Origin: Porticoccus sp964395715
Lineage (GTDB): Bacteria; Pseudomonadota; Gammaproteobacteria; Pseudomonadales; Porticoccaceae
Direction: 5' to 3'
Length of the DNA: 64,000 nucleotides
Assembly (NCBI GenBank): GCA_964395715.1
Contig: CAYNAU010000003.1
Location: 186,001 to 250,000, forward strand
How positions within the stretch are numbered: the first letter of the stretch is position 1; the number at the start of each line of letters is the position of its first letter. Positions 18,813 through 26,938 of this stretch are shown here, piece by piece. The notes beneath the pieces were generated by a model. The model ran no database searches and was not told the origin of the DNA. It saw only the letters and a program-made list of their open reading frames with translations. A program made the translations under genes and the position numbers.

Positions 18813-19303
18813 TGAGACGTATTATTTCGGTATTGATGGAAAACGAGCCAGGCGCGTTGTCCCGGGTATTGGGCCTGTTTTCACAGCGTGGTTATAACGT
18901 TGACAGCTTGACAGTGGCCCCCACGGAAGATCAGACCCTGTCCCGCCTGACGTTAACAACCCACGGCAATGACCACGTCATCGAACAGATCACCAAACAT
19001 CTGCATAAGTTGATCGATGTGGTGAAGGTGGTGGATCTCACAGAAGGCCCCCATATTGAGCGTGAATTGATGCTCCTCAAGGTTAAAGCACAGGGCGCGC
19101 AACGTGCGGAAATCAAGCGATGTGTGGACATCTTCCGTGGCCAGATCATCGACGTGGGTACCAGCGCTTATACGGTACAGATTGTCGGTAACAGTGATAA
19201 ACTCGACGCCTTTATCCAGGCTATCGGTGATGCGGACATTCTGGAAGTGGTACGCAGTGGCGTATCCGGTCTGGCCCGGGGCGACAAGGCACTGCACATA
19301 TAA
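18812..19303 (+). CDS. ilvH: Acetolactate synthase small (regulatory) subunit
   Basis: Regulatory ACT-domain subunit that activates IlvI and confers valine feedback inhibition. ATG 18812 overlaps the ilvI TGA and gives exactly 163 residues, the length of E. coli IlvH. An earlier in-frame start lies inside ilvI and is rejected. The N-terminal ACT domain reads MRRIISVLMENEPGALSRVL, then GLFSQRGYNVDSLTVAPT, with the conserved Asn-Val-Asp after Gly-Tyr; a C-terminal ACT-like half follows (RGQIIDVGTSAYTVQIVG). Confidence 0.96.
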   Translation: MRRIISVLMENEPGALSRVLGLFSQRGYNVDSLTVAPTEDQTLSRLTLTTHGNDHVIEQITKHLHKLIDVVKVVDLTEGPHIERELMLLKVKAQGAQRAEIKRCVDIFRGQIIDVGTSAYTVQIVGNSDKLDAFIQAIGDADILEVVRSGVSGLARGDKALHI

Positions 19304-19381
19304 CAGTTTATTGAGAGGGGTCGGCCCGAGTCTGCGGCCGGTGCCACATGGTTTAGTTTGACATAAATACAGGTGAAACAA

Positions 19382-20398
19382 ATGCAAGTTTATTACGATA
19401 AAGACTGCGATCTTTCCATTATCCAGGGCAAGAAAGTAGCCGTCATTGGCTATGGTTCCCAGGGCCACGCCCACGCGTTGAATTTGAAAGATTCCGGTGT
19501 CGATGTGACTGTGGGCCTGCGCCCCGGTTCAGCGTCAGCGGCAAAAGCAGAAAAAGCAGGCCTGGCAGTTAAAAGTGTGCCGGAAGCCGTCGCAGCAGCA
19601 GACCTGGTCATGATTCTGACCCCGGACGAGTTCCAGTCCCAACTCTATAAAAATGAAATTGAGCCGAACCTGAAACAGGGCGGCACCCTGGCCTTCGCCC
19701 ACGGCTTTGCCATTCACTATAACCAGGTAGTGCCCCGTGCCGATCTCGATGTGATCATGATTGCACCGAAAGCTCCAGGTCACACCGTGCGCAGTGAATT
19801 CACCAAGGGTGGCGGTATCCCCGATCTGGTGGCTATTTTCCAGGATGCGTCCGGTAGCGCCAAAAACGTCGCACTGTCCTACGCCTGTGGCGTCGGTGGT
19901 GGCCGTACGGGCATTATCGAAACCACATTTAAAGACGAAACCGAAACTGACCTGTTCGGTGAGCAGGCCGTCCTCTGCGGTGGTTGTGTCGAGCTGGTGA
20001 AAGCTGGCTTTGAAACTCTGGTGGAAGCCGGTTATGCCCCTGAAATGGCCTACTTCGAGTGTCTCCATGAGCTGAAGCTGATTGTCGACCTGATGTATGA
20101 AGGCGGCATTGCCAATATGAACTACTCGATTTCCAACAATGCGGAATACGGTGAATATGTGACTGGCCCAGAAGTTATCAATGAACAGTCTCGCGCTGCC
20201 ATGCGCAATGCACTGAAGCGTATTCAGAATGGTGAATACGCCAAGATGTTCATCTCCGAGGGTGCCACCAACTATCCTTCCATGACGGCTTACCGTCGCA
20301 ACAACGCGGCACATCAAATCGAGCAAGTAGGTGGCCGCCTGCGTGAAATGATGCCCTGGATTGCAGCCAACAAACTGGTTGATAAAGAGAAAAACTAG
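19382..20398 (+). CDS. ilvC: Ketol-acid reductoisomerase (class I)
   Basis: NADPH- and Mg-dependent enzyme that isomerises and reduces acetolactate in branched-chain amino-acid synthesis. The start at ATG 19382 (MQVYYDKDCDLSIIQGKK), with AGGTGA upstream, gives 338 residues, the class I length; a GTG three codons earlier is less likely. The Rossmann motif is GYGSQGHAHALNLKDSG (residues 23-39). The metal-binding Asp/Glu blocks DLFGEQAVLCGG and EAGYAPEMAYFECLHE are present. About 80 bases separate it from ilvH, so it is probably the third gene of the operon. A strong terminator follows 20 bases after the stop. Confidence 0.96.
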   Translation: MQVYYDKDCDLSIIQGKKVAVIGYGSQGHAHALNLKDSGVDVTVGLRPGSASAAKAEKAGLAVKSVPEAVAAADLVMILTPDEFQSQLYKNEIEPNLKQGGTLAFAHGFAIHYNQVVPRADLDVIMIAPKAPGHTVRSEFTKGGGIPDLVAIFQDASGSAKNVALSYACGVGGGRTGIIETTFKDETETDLFGEQAVLCGGCVELVKAGFETLVEAGYAPEMAYFECLHELKLIVDLMYEGGIANMNYSISNNAEYGEYVTGPEVINEQSRAAMRNALKRIQNGEYAKMFISEGATNYPSMTAYRRNNAAHQIEQVGGRLREMMPWIAANKLVDKEKN

Positions 20399-20417
20399 AT
20401 TGTAGCGCTTCTGAAAG

Positions 20418-20442
20418 AACCGCGCCCTGGCGCGGTTTTTTT
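20418..20442 (+). terminator. Rho-independent terminator of the ilvIHC operon
   Basis: AACCGCGCC (20418-20426) pairs perfectly with GGCGCGGTT (20429-20437) around a two-base loop and runs into a T tract. It lies 20 bases after the ilvC stop. Confidence 0.92.
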
Positions 20443-20517
20443 GTCCCTATCTTTGATATTTAATTGGTATTCTGCGAGTCTCGGCGATTACGGATGGTTC
20501 AACACTGAGAATTGGAT

Positions 20518-21318
20518 ATGACCGATCAAGACAAACACAGCCCTTCAGAAAAATCAGATCAGGGTACTCCCGACGGGGATAGACAGCCTGAGCCTGAGCG
20601 CTCTCGCCACAAGGGCATTTATCTTCTGCCCAACCTGTTTACCACCGGCGCCTTGTTTGCCGGCTTCTATGCGATTCTGGCGGGCATGGATGGCAAGTTT
20701 GAAGCGGCTGCCATTGCTATTTTTGTGGCCATGATTTTTGATGGACTGGACGGTCGTGTGGCCCGCCTCACCAATACCTCCAGCGAATTTGGTGTGCAGT
20801 ACGACAGCCTGTCAGACATGGTGTCATTTGGCATCGCTCCGGCGGTTGTGGCCTTTAGCTGGATGCTCAACGAACTGGGACGAATCGGATGGGCAGCGGC
20901 TTTTATCTATGCCTCCTGTGCGGCACTGCGCCTGGCGCGTTTCAATACCCAGGTTGATTCTGTAGACAACCGTTATTTCGTCGGCATTGCCAGCCCGACG
21001 GCAGCCGCTCTTGTAGCCGGACTGGTGTGGAGTGGTTACGATGCAGAACCCAGCACCCATTTAGCTGGGCTCGCCGCATTGATCACATCACTCTCTGGCC
21101 TGTTGATGGTGAGTAATCTGCCTTATTACAGTTTTAAGGGGCTGGATTTAAAAGGGAAGGTGCCATTTGTTGTCCTGTTGGGCATTGCCATGGCCATTGT
21201 CATTATCACCATTGATCCGGCACGAATCCTGTTCCTCATGGCGCTGACTTACGCACTGTCCTCTCCGGCTGTTTGGCTGTGGAAAAAAATAAAATCTCGC
21301 GGACAAACCTCCACCTGA
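20518..21318 (+). CDS. pssA: CDP-diacylglycerol-serine O-phosphatidyltransferase
   Basis: Membrane enzyme of the CDP-alcohol phosphatidyltransferase superfamily that makes phosphatidylserine, the precursor of phosphatidylethanolamine. ATG 20518 is chosen over a TTG two codons earlier. A charged, soluble N-terminus of about 35 residues precedes KGIYLLPNLFTTGALFAGFY, then the catalytic motif DGLDGRVARLTNTSSEFG...DSLSDMV with all Asp residues. Several hydrophobic helices follow. SFGIAPAVVAF downstream is typical of the PssA subtype II branch. It sits behind ilvC as in pseudomonads but beyond the terminator. Confidence 0.93.
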   Translation: MTDQDKHSPSEKSDQGTPDGDRQPEPERSRHKGIYLLPNLFTTGALFAGFYAILAGMDGKFEAAAIAIFVAMIFDGLDGRVARLTNTSSEFGVQYDSLSDMVSFGIAPAVVAFSWMLNELGRIGWAAAFIYASCAALRLARFNTQVDSVDNRYFVGIASPTAAALVAGLVWSGYDAEPSTHLAGLAALITSLSGLLMVSNLPYYSFKGLDLKGKVPFVVLLGIAMAIVIITIDPARILFLMALTYALSSPAVWLWKKIKSRGQTST

Positions 21319-21567
21319 GAGATATTGGGGGCCGGATGTCTAACGGGGACACAAAAGTCACCAATAGGGTGGATTGACATTGTCCGGTCAGGACATCCTT
21401 GCCATGCGGGATTGCGGTAGTCCAAAGTGCTTGGTTATTTGTGTGTGATAACCGTGAATCCCGTTTGCAAATGATGCCTCCCGAAGGGAGAATTCGCGTA
21501 CCTCATTATTGTCCGGCCCCTGGCATGTCTTGATTGAACAGGGGCGTACTAGTTGGAGCAGCAATCA
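21319..21567 (+). promoter_or_regulatory. leuA leader with stem-loops
   Basis: A 249-base gap before leuA. It holds a perfect -35 hexamer TTGACA (21374-21379) without a convincing -10, an inverted repeat TGTCC-N5-GGACA (21381-21395), a stem GGTTAT/ATAACC (21433-21453) and a compact hairpin CTCCC-GAA-GGGAG (21478-21490). A tiny open frame of about 20 codons begins at 21471 and ends at the TGA near 21533; it is Pro-rich rather than Leu-rich. A regulatory leader is possible, but no known class is recognised. Confidence 0.35.
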
Positions 21568-23115
21568 ATGGACAAGCAACATCTGGTTATTTTCGACACT
21601 ACCTTGCGTGACGGCGAGCAGAGCCCTGGCGCTTCCATGACCAAGGAAGAAAAACTCCGGGTGGCCAAAGCGCTGGAAAAGCTGCGCGTGGATGTGATTG
21701 AGGCAGGGTTTGCCGTTTCCAGCCCCGGTGATTTTGAGGCGGTAAAATCCATTGCAGAAACGGTCAAGGATTCCACCGTGTGCAGCCTTGCCAGAACGAC
21801 TCCCCTGGATCTGGAGCGGGCTGCTGAAGCACTAAAAAAGGCAAACTCCGGGCGTATTCACACGTTTATTGCAACATCCCCCATCCACATGAAGTACAAA
21901 TTGCAGATGACCCCGGATCAGGTGGTCGAGCAAGCAGTGTCTGCGGTGAAACTGGCGCGAAACATGATTGGCGATGTCGAGTTTTCCCTTGAAGATGCCA
22001 GTCGTTCCGAATTTGACTTTATGTGCCGTATTATCGAACAGGTGATTGACGCGGGGGCAAGTACCATCAACCTGCCAGATACGGTGGGTTACGGTTTCCC
22101 CGAAGAGTATGCCACTACGGTTGGCAAATTAATTGAAACCATCCCCAATGCCGACAAGGCGATTTTTTCCGTACATTGCCACAATGACCTGGGGTTAGCG
22201 GTATCCAATTCTCTGGCGGCCGTGATGAAAGGTGCCCGCCAGGTGGAATGTACCATTAATGGTTTGGGGGAGCGGGCCGGTAATGCCGCGCTGGAAGAAG
22301 TGGTTATGGCAGTGCGCACGCGCAAGGACATCTTCCCGGTTGAGACACGCATTGATACCACACAGATCGTTCCCACCTCCCGACTGGTGTCTAGTATTAC
22401 CGGGTTTCCGGTACAGCCTAACAAGGCTATTGTCGGTGCCAATGCCTTTGCCCATGAATCTGGTATTCACCAGGACGGTGTGCTCAAGTTTCGGGAGACC
22501 TACGAAATTATGAAGGCCCAGGATGTGGGCTGGAGCACCAACAAGATTGTGCTGGGCAAACTGTCCGGACGGGCTGCATTTTCAGCGCGCCTTGAGGAAC
22601 TGGGCATCCAGTTCGAGAGCAAGGCCGACCTGAACGAGGCGTTTGTGCGCTTCAAGGAGTTGGCCGATAAAAAACGCGAGATTTACGACGAAGACCTGCA
22701 GGCTTTGGTCTCTGAAATTCAGGTGGGTGAAACCGCAGGTGAGCAAATTACCCTCGGCGATCTGGAGGTAATTTCGAAGACGGGGCAGGCCCCGCACGCC
22801 GAACTCAGCCTGAACTTTAAAGGTGAAAATTACCGTTCCACTGCGGAGGGTGATGGGCCAGTAGACGCAGTGTTCAAGGCCATTGAAAAACTCACCAAAA
22901 GCGAAGCGGAATTAAAGCTGTACCTCGTCAATGCAGTGACTGAGGGCACGGATTCCCAGGGGGAGGTGACGGTTCGTCTCGAGAAGGGTGGTCGCATCGT
23001 CAACGGCCAGGGTGCAGATACCGATATTCTCGTTGCCAGTGCCAGGGCTTACCTGAATGCGCTGAACCTGCTGGAAAGCCCGGACCGCCTCCACCCCCAG
23101 CTAGGCGGCGTGTAA
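21568..23115 (+). CDS. leuA: 2-isopropylmalate synthase
   Basis: First committed enzyme of leucine synthesis: condenses acetyl-CoA with 2-oxoisovalerate. The start at ATG 21568 (MDKQHLVIFDTTLRDGEQSP) gives 515 residues, close to E. coli LeuA (523). The DmpG/HMGL-like signature TTLRDGEQSPGA is at residues 11-22. The metal-ligand block SVHCHNDLGLA and the second signature NGLGERAGNAALEEVVMA are intact, as is HESGIHQDGVLK. The C-terminal regulatory (LeuA dimer) domain is complete, so leucine feedback is expected. The next gene starts 14 bases later. Confidence 0.96.
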   Translation: MDKQHLVIFDTTLRDGEQSPGASMTKEEKLRVAKALEKLRVDVIEAGFAVSSPGDFEAVKSIAETVKDSTVCSLARTTPLDLERAAEALKKANSGRIHTFIATSPIHMKYKLQMTPDQVVEQAVSAVKLARNMIGDVEFSLEDASRSEFDFMCRIIEQVIDAGASTINLPDTVGYGFPEEYATTVGKLIETIPNADKAIFSVHCHNDLGLAVSNSLAAVMKGARQVECTINGLGERAGNAALEEVVMAVRTRKDIFPVETRIDTTQIVPTSRLVSSITGFPVQPNKAIVGANAFAHESGIHQDGVLKFRETYEIMKAQDVGWSTNKIVLGKLSGRAAFSARLEELGIQFESKADLNEAFVRFKELADKKREIYDEDLQALVSEIQVGETAGEQITLGDLEVISKTGQAPHAELSLNFKGENYRSTAEGDGPVDAVFKAIEKLTKSEAELKLYLVNAVTEGTDSQGEVTVRLEKGGRIVNGQGADTDILVASARAYLNALNLLESPDRLHPQLGGV

Positions 23116-23129
23116 AAAGGTAACGGGGC

Positions 23130-23876
23130 ATGTCGGCAAATCTGCGTGATTGGTATCTCGATGCTCTGGGGGTGGTGCAGTATCGCTCCAGGGAAGAGGG
23201 GGTGGTTGATATCCCCTTTCATGTGGAATTGCAGCCGCAACCCGAACCGAGCCAACAATCAGAAGAGGTTAGTATTGCGGCTATTCCGACTATGTTGGAA
23301 TCCGCACCCCAAGCCAGCACGACTGAGTCGACCAGCAAGCAATCCATGCAGAAGGTGCCAGGTCAACCGGTTGAACCAGACGTCATACAGCCGCTTGACC
23401 CTTTTCGTGTTGCCTGCTGGCAATCTGGTGACGACCTGTTGGTGATCCATGCTTATCCCCCGGGAAACGTACCGTTGCCGGAAGAAAGGGATCTTTTACA
23501 TAACCTGTTGCGGGCCATCGGTCGCCTGGGTGCAGATATACCTGCTGCCGATTATATTGACTGGCCGCTGACCCAAGGGGAGCCAGCAGATCTACAGGGT
23601 GCGAAATCCATGCTCAGCGTTTTCCTGGATACAAGAATTCGTAAATGCGGTGTGCTCTGGGTGCTGTTAATGGGTGAACTTCCTGCACGGTTGTTGATGC
23701 CATCTCAAACAGCTGGGGAGCAGGTCGCTTATGAAGAGGTGCTGGGCGAGACAGAAGATTTACCCGGCGGTGCCAGGGCAGTGGTCATTCCCAGTCTGCA
23801 GGACATGTTGACAACAGTGTCGTCCAAACAAATCGCCTGGCGGGCACTGCAGAACCTGTTGGTGTCCCGTGAGTGA
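23130..23876 (+). CDS. holD: Probable DNA polymerase III psi subunit (diverged HolD)
   Basis: A 248-residue protein likely to be the psi subunit, linking the clamp loader to chi and SSB. What is seen: the N-terminus SANLRDWYLDALGVVQYRSR lines up with E. coli psi (RRDWQLQQLGITQW), the chi-binding segment. The gene also sits directly before rimI and overlaps it by 8 bases, the same order as E. coli holD-rimI. A long Pro/Gln/Ser-rich linker (residues 33-90) follows, then a folded C-terminal domain (FRVACWQSGDDLLVIHAYPP onward). Known: pseudomonads have a cryptic, hard-to-recognise psi of this kind. The function of the linker is unknown. Confidence 0.7.
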   Translation: MSANLRDWYLDALGVVQYRSREEGVVDIPFHVELQPQPEPSQQSEEVSIAAIPTMLESAPQASTTESTSKQSMQKVPGQPVEPDVIQPLDPFRVACWQSGDDLLVIHAYPPGNVPLPEERDLLHNLLRAIGRLGADIPAADYIDWPLTQGEPADLQGAKSMLSVFLDTRIRKCGVLWVLLMGELPARLLMPSQTAGEQVAYEEVLGETEDLPGGARAVVIPSLQDMLTTVSSKQIAWRALQNLLVSRE

Positions 23877-24327
23877 AACGCCAGCGGTCATTCGCCCCAT
23901 GATTGTTGACGATCTGGATTCCGTGGCCAGCATCGAACAGCAGGTCACGCCCCATCCCTGGAATCGCAGACAGTTTCAGGACAGTCTGCAAAAACACCGT
24001 TGCCTGACCCTTATCCGGGATTCACAAGTTATTGGCTATGCCATTTATACACTGGTCGCGGGTGAAGCCGAGATCCTAAATATTGCCGTTGCTCGGGAGT
24101 GGCAGGGCCGAGGGTTTGGTCGTATGTTGATGGACGAACTGATCCATTTACTTGAGGTGAAAGCGGAGCGATTGTTCCTCGAAGTGCGGGCTGACAATCT
24201 GTCGGCACAGCGACTCTATGAGGAAGTCGGCCTGGTGGAAATTTGTGTGCGCCGTAACTACTACCAGACCCCCTCCGGCCCTGCAGATGCCATTCTCATG
24301 GCCATGGATTTTTCAGGTTTTCAGTAA
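23869..24327 (+). CDS. rimI: Ribosomal protein S18-alanine N-acetyltransferase
   Basis: GNAT acetyltransferase expected to acetylate the N-terminal alanine of ribosomal protein S18. It has the acetyl-CoA motif A (REWQGRGFGRMLMDELI, the Q/RxxGxG/A pattern) preceded by EAEILNIAV. The LEVRADNLSAQRLYEEVGL and RRNYYQTPSGPADAILMAM segments are diagnostic of RimI. The GTG start overlaps the end of the psi gene by 8 bases, giving 152 residues (E. coli 148); ATG 23899 is a less likely alternative. GNAT specificity is supported mainly by these C-terminal blocks and the holD neighbour. Confidence 0.88.
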   Translation: MSETPAVIRPMIVDDLDSVASIEQQVTPHPWNRRQFQDSLQKHRCLTLIRDSQVIGYAIYTLVAGEAEILNIAVAREWQGRGFGRMLMDELIHLLEVKAERLFLEVRADNLSAQRLYEEVGLVEICVRRNYYQTPSGPADAILMAMDFSGFQ

Positions 24328-24372
24328 ATTTCCTCCCGGTCGACACCCTAACTGCCTATAAAAGAACAATTT

Positions 24373-24394
24373 CTTTGTGAACAGGTTCACAAAG
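24373..24394. promoter_or_regulatory. CRP/Vfr-type binding site
   Basis: A perfect 22-base palindrome, CTTTGTGAAC-AG-GTTCACAAAG. Its core TGTGA-N6-TCACA (24376-24391) is the exact half-site pattern and spacing of CRP/Vfr sites. It lies in the rimI-to-GGDEF/EAL gap, 116 bases before the downstream start. No T tract follows, so it is not a terminator. Confidence 0.6.
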
Positions 24395-24509
24395 TGCCAT
24401 CTATCCATGCCGGAAATGCACCGTTTGTCGCTAAACTCCGAATTCAAGAAGTTTTGACATGATCAGTTTTTTAGAATCAACGGAATAAAGCAACAACAGG
24501 TACTGGCTC

Positions 24510-26870
24510 ATGGACACCACGGAAGAGTTAGCAGCACAATCGACACGCTTTGAGATTGCACAATTGCTCCTGGAGCGTTTGCCCATCTGTTTGGGGGTAA
24601 CAGCGGGTTTCTGCCTGGTGCAGGTCTTTGCCTGGGTCAGCAATCTGATCAGCTGGCACTTGGCCGCATGGTCCGGTTTTGCCGTTGCTGTCCTTGTCGG
24701 CGGCTGGCTGTTGGTTCGCCGTTTGTCTGAAACCTATAAATTTGTAGGAATGAATACCAGGCTGGTTGAAGATATCAACAACCTGGCAGTGGTATTATCC
24801 ATCGCGGTGGGGTTGATCTGGGCGTCTGCCAGCGTCATTCAGTTCTTTGCTCAGAGCTCAGACCACTGGCTGTATTTCTCTATCATTATCGGCGCTGCTG
24901 CTAGCAGTGGCATTCTGTTCAATTACAACATTCGGGCTTCCCTGGTCAGTGTGGCCATGGTACTGCTGCCCTGTACGCTACAGGTGTACCTGTCTGGACA
25001 CGAAAGCAGTTTGTATTTCACGGCCTTCAACCTTATTTATATGGCGACGCTGTATTTCGTCATGATACAGCTGCATCAATTGCTGGAAAAAAATGTGTCG
25101 TTGCGCATGAACAGTGAAGAGTCCGCTCGAAAAAGGGCGGAACTCAGTTATCTATTTGAGCAACACTGGCAGAACGCGCCGTTGGCGGCAATTCAGTGGG
25201 ACAGAAACCAGCGCATTATCGACTGGAACCCCAGTGCGGAAAAACTTTTTGGCTACCCCAAAAAGGACGTTATCGGCAAGCATGCAGACTTTTTTGTACC
25301 AGCCAGCTCCAAGGAAAAGTCGAAGTCCATGTGGACCTCTTTGATGCGTAAAAATAGTGATGGCAATTTTAGTGTGCATGAAGTTCTCGATAAGACTGGC
25401 TCCATTAAAATCTGTGAGTGGCACAACACACCGCTGTTGAAGGATGGAAAGCTGATTGGCGTGGCATCATTTATAGAAGACATTTCATCCCAGGTCACTG
25501 CCAAGGAAACCATTCAAAGGCAGGCAACAGTGGATACGCTGACCTCGTTGCCAAACCGTCGCCGCATGATGGAAGAGCTGGATTGCGCTATCTCGCGCTC
25601 GCAGCGTCACAAGCAGTTTGGCGCTGTGATTTTCCTCGATCTGGATCATTTCAAAGACATTAACGATACCCAGGGTCACCATGTGGGAGACCTGGTACTA
25701 CAGTATTTTGCAGAGCTGTTACGCAAGGCTGTTCGCGCCGAAGACGTGGTGGCCCGCTTTGGTGGCGATGAATTTGTCATTCTGATTCAGGACCTGGGGG
25801 AAAAACCCCAGGAAGCCCGTGCCAAGGTGCTGACCATCGCCGACAAGATTATGGAAATGGGTAAAACGGCCTGTAAACAGGAAGGACTGGAATACGAAAT
25901 TGAGGTCAGTGGTGGCATCGTCATGTTCCGGGGCAACCATTACAGCTCAAACGACCTCCTGAAGCAGGCTGACCTCGCCATGTACAAGGTTAAAAACTAT
26001 GGTCGCAAGGGCTTCAGCTTCTACGACGATTCCATGGCTGTAGAGGCGGAGTACCGTGTCACCATGATCCGGGAGCTGCGCCAGGGCATTGAAAATGGTG
26101 AGTTTGAATTGCATTTTCAGCCCCTGCTCAACACTTCGGGTGATCTCGTCTTCGCCGAGTCTCTATTGCGCTGGAAGCGGCCTTCACAGCGAATCGTGCC
26201 CGCAGGAGAGTTCATCGACTTCATGTCCTCCCTGCCTATGATGACGGAAGTCGGCATTTGGGTATTCGACTCGGTCTGTGAGCATATCCGGGAGTGGAAA
26301 AATCAGGGTAAGTGGCGTTCTGACTGTGCAATTTTTGTCAATATCAGCCCTAAACAGTTCGAAGATGAGCAGTTTGCCCAACAGGTAAAAGAAACCATCA
26401 GAAAACACGATATCGATCCCAAGCAGCTTGTCCTGGAAATTACCGAGGAAAGCCTGATCAATAATCTCGATCGTGTGCACGGGCAGCTCAAGGAATTGAT
26501 TGATTTCGGTCTGCGCATTGCTCTGGATGACTTTGGAACAGGTTATTCGTCGTTGGCCATGCTGCAGAAATTACCGGTACAGTTTGTCAAACTCGACCGT
26601 GAATTCATTAATGACCTGAGCACCTCAAAGGATACCTATTCCATCGTCAAGGCGGTTATCAAGCTGTGTCATATTCTCTCTCTGGAAGTGATTGCGGAAG
26701 GTGTTGAAACGGAAGAGCAGCACACTATCCTCAAGCAATTGGGATGTAATTATTTTCAGGGTTATTACTTTGATAAACCCATGGAAGCAGCTGCCTTCAC
26801 GCAGTTAATCAATAAGGCAGATCCTGCTGAAGAGGGTGAACAATCGCCACACCTGAAAGTGGTCAGCTGA
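24510..26870 (+). CDS. Membrane-bound PAS-GGDEF-EAL cyclic-di-GMP protein
   Basis: A 786-residue bifunctional c-di-GMP enzyme. About six hydrophobic helices (residues 23-195) form a membrane sensor of no recognised family. A PAS domain (about 220-335, IDWNPSAEKLFGYPKKDVIG) follows. The GGDEF domain has intact RFGGDEF near residue 415, and RAED five residues before it is a product-inhibition I-site. The EAL domain begins with ESLLRW (Ser replaces Ala of EAL) and keeps the catalytic set: VNISPKQF, LEITEES, LDDFGTGYSS, VKLDREF, AEGVETEEQ and FQGYYF. Both activities look possible. A CRP-type site lies upstream. It is monocistronic by spacing. Confidence 0.9.
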   Translation: MDTTEELAAQSTRFEIAQLLLERLPICLGVTAGFCLVQVFAWVSNLISWHLAAWSGFAVAVLVGGWLLVRRLSETYKFVGMNTRLVEDINNLAVVLSIAVGLIWASASVIQFFAQSSDHWLYFSIIIGAAASSGILFNYNIRASLVSVAMVLLPCTLQVYLSGHESSLYFTAFNLIYMATLYFVMIQLHQLLEKNVSLRMNSEESARKRAELSYLFEQHWQNAPLAAIQWDRNQRIIDWNPSAEKLFGYPKKDVIGKHADFFVPASSKEKSKSMWTSLMRKNSDGNFSVHEVLDKTGSIKICEWHNTPLLKDGKLIGVASFIEDISSQVTAKETIQRQATVDTLTSLPNRRRMMEELDCAISRSQRHKQFGAVIFLDLDHFKDINDTQGHHVGDLVLQYFAELLRKAVRAEDVVARFGGDEFVILIQDLGEKPQEARAKVLTIADKIMEMGKTACKQEGLEYEIEVSGGIVMFRGNHYSSNDLLKQADLAMYKVKNYGRKGFSFYDDSMAVEAEYRVTMIRELRQGIENGEFELHFQPLLNTSGDLVFAESLLRWKRPSQRIVPAGEFIDFMSSLPMMTEVGIWVFDSVCEHIREWKNQGKWRSDCAIFVNISPKQFEDEQFAQQVKETIRKHDIDPKQLVLEITEESLINNLDRVHGQLKELIDFGLRIALDDFGTGYSSLAMLQKLPVQFVKLDREFINDLSTSKDTYSIVKAVIKLCHILSLEVIAEGVETEEQHTILKQLGCNYFQGYYFDKPMEAAAFTQLINKADPAEEGEQSPHLKVVS

Positions 26871-26938
26871 GTATTTCGCCCGCTACAACCTCAACATGAG
26901 ACAGGGTATAGTTAAGCCAATTGTCCTTGAGGTTGTCC

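Noticed and set aside
21374..21402. Consensus -35 TTGACA as a leuA promoter
   Set aside because: No acceptable -10 hexamer at 16-18 bases; kept only as a note in the leader entry.
24373..24394. Palindrome after rimI as a terminator
   Set aside because: No T tract follows on either strand, and the TGTGA-N6-TCACA spacing fits a CRP site far better.
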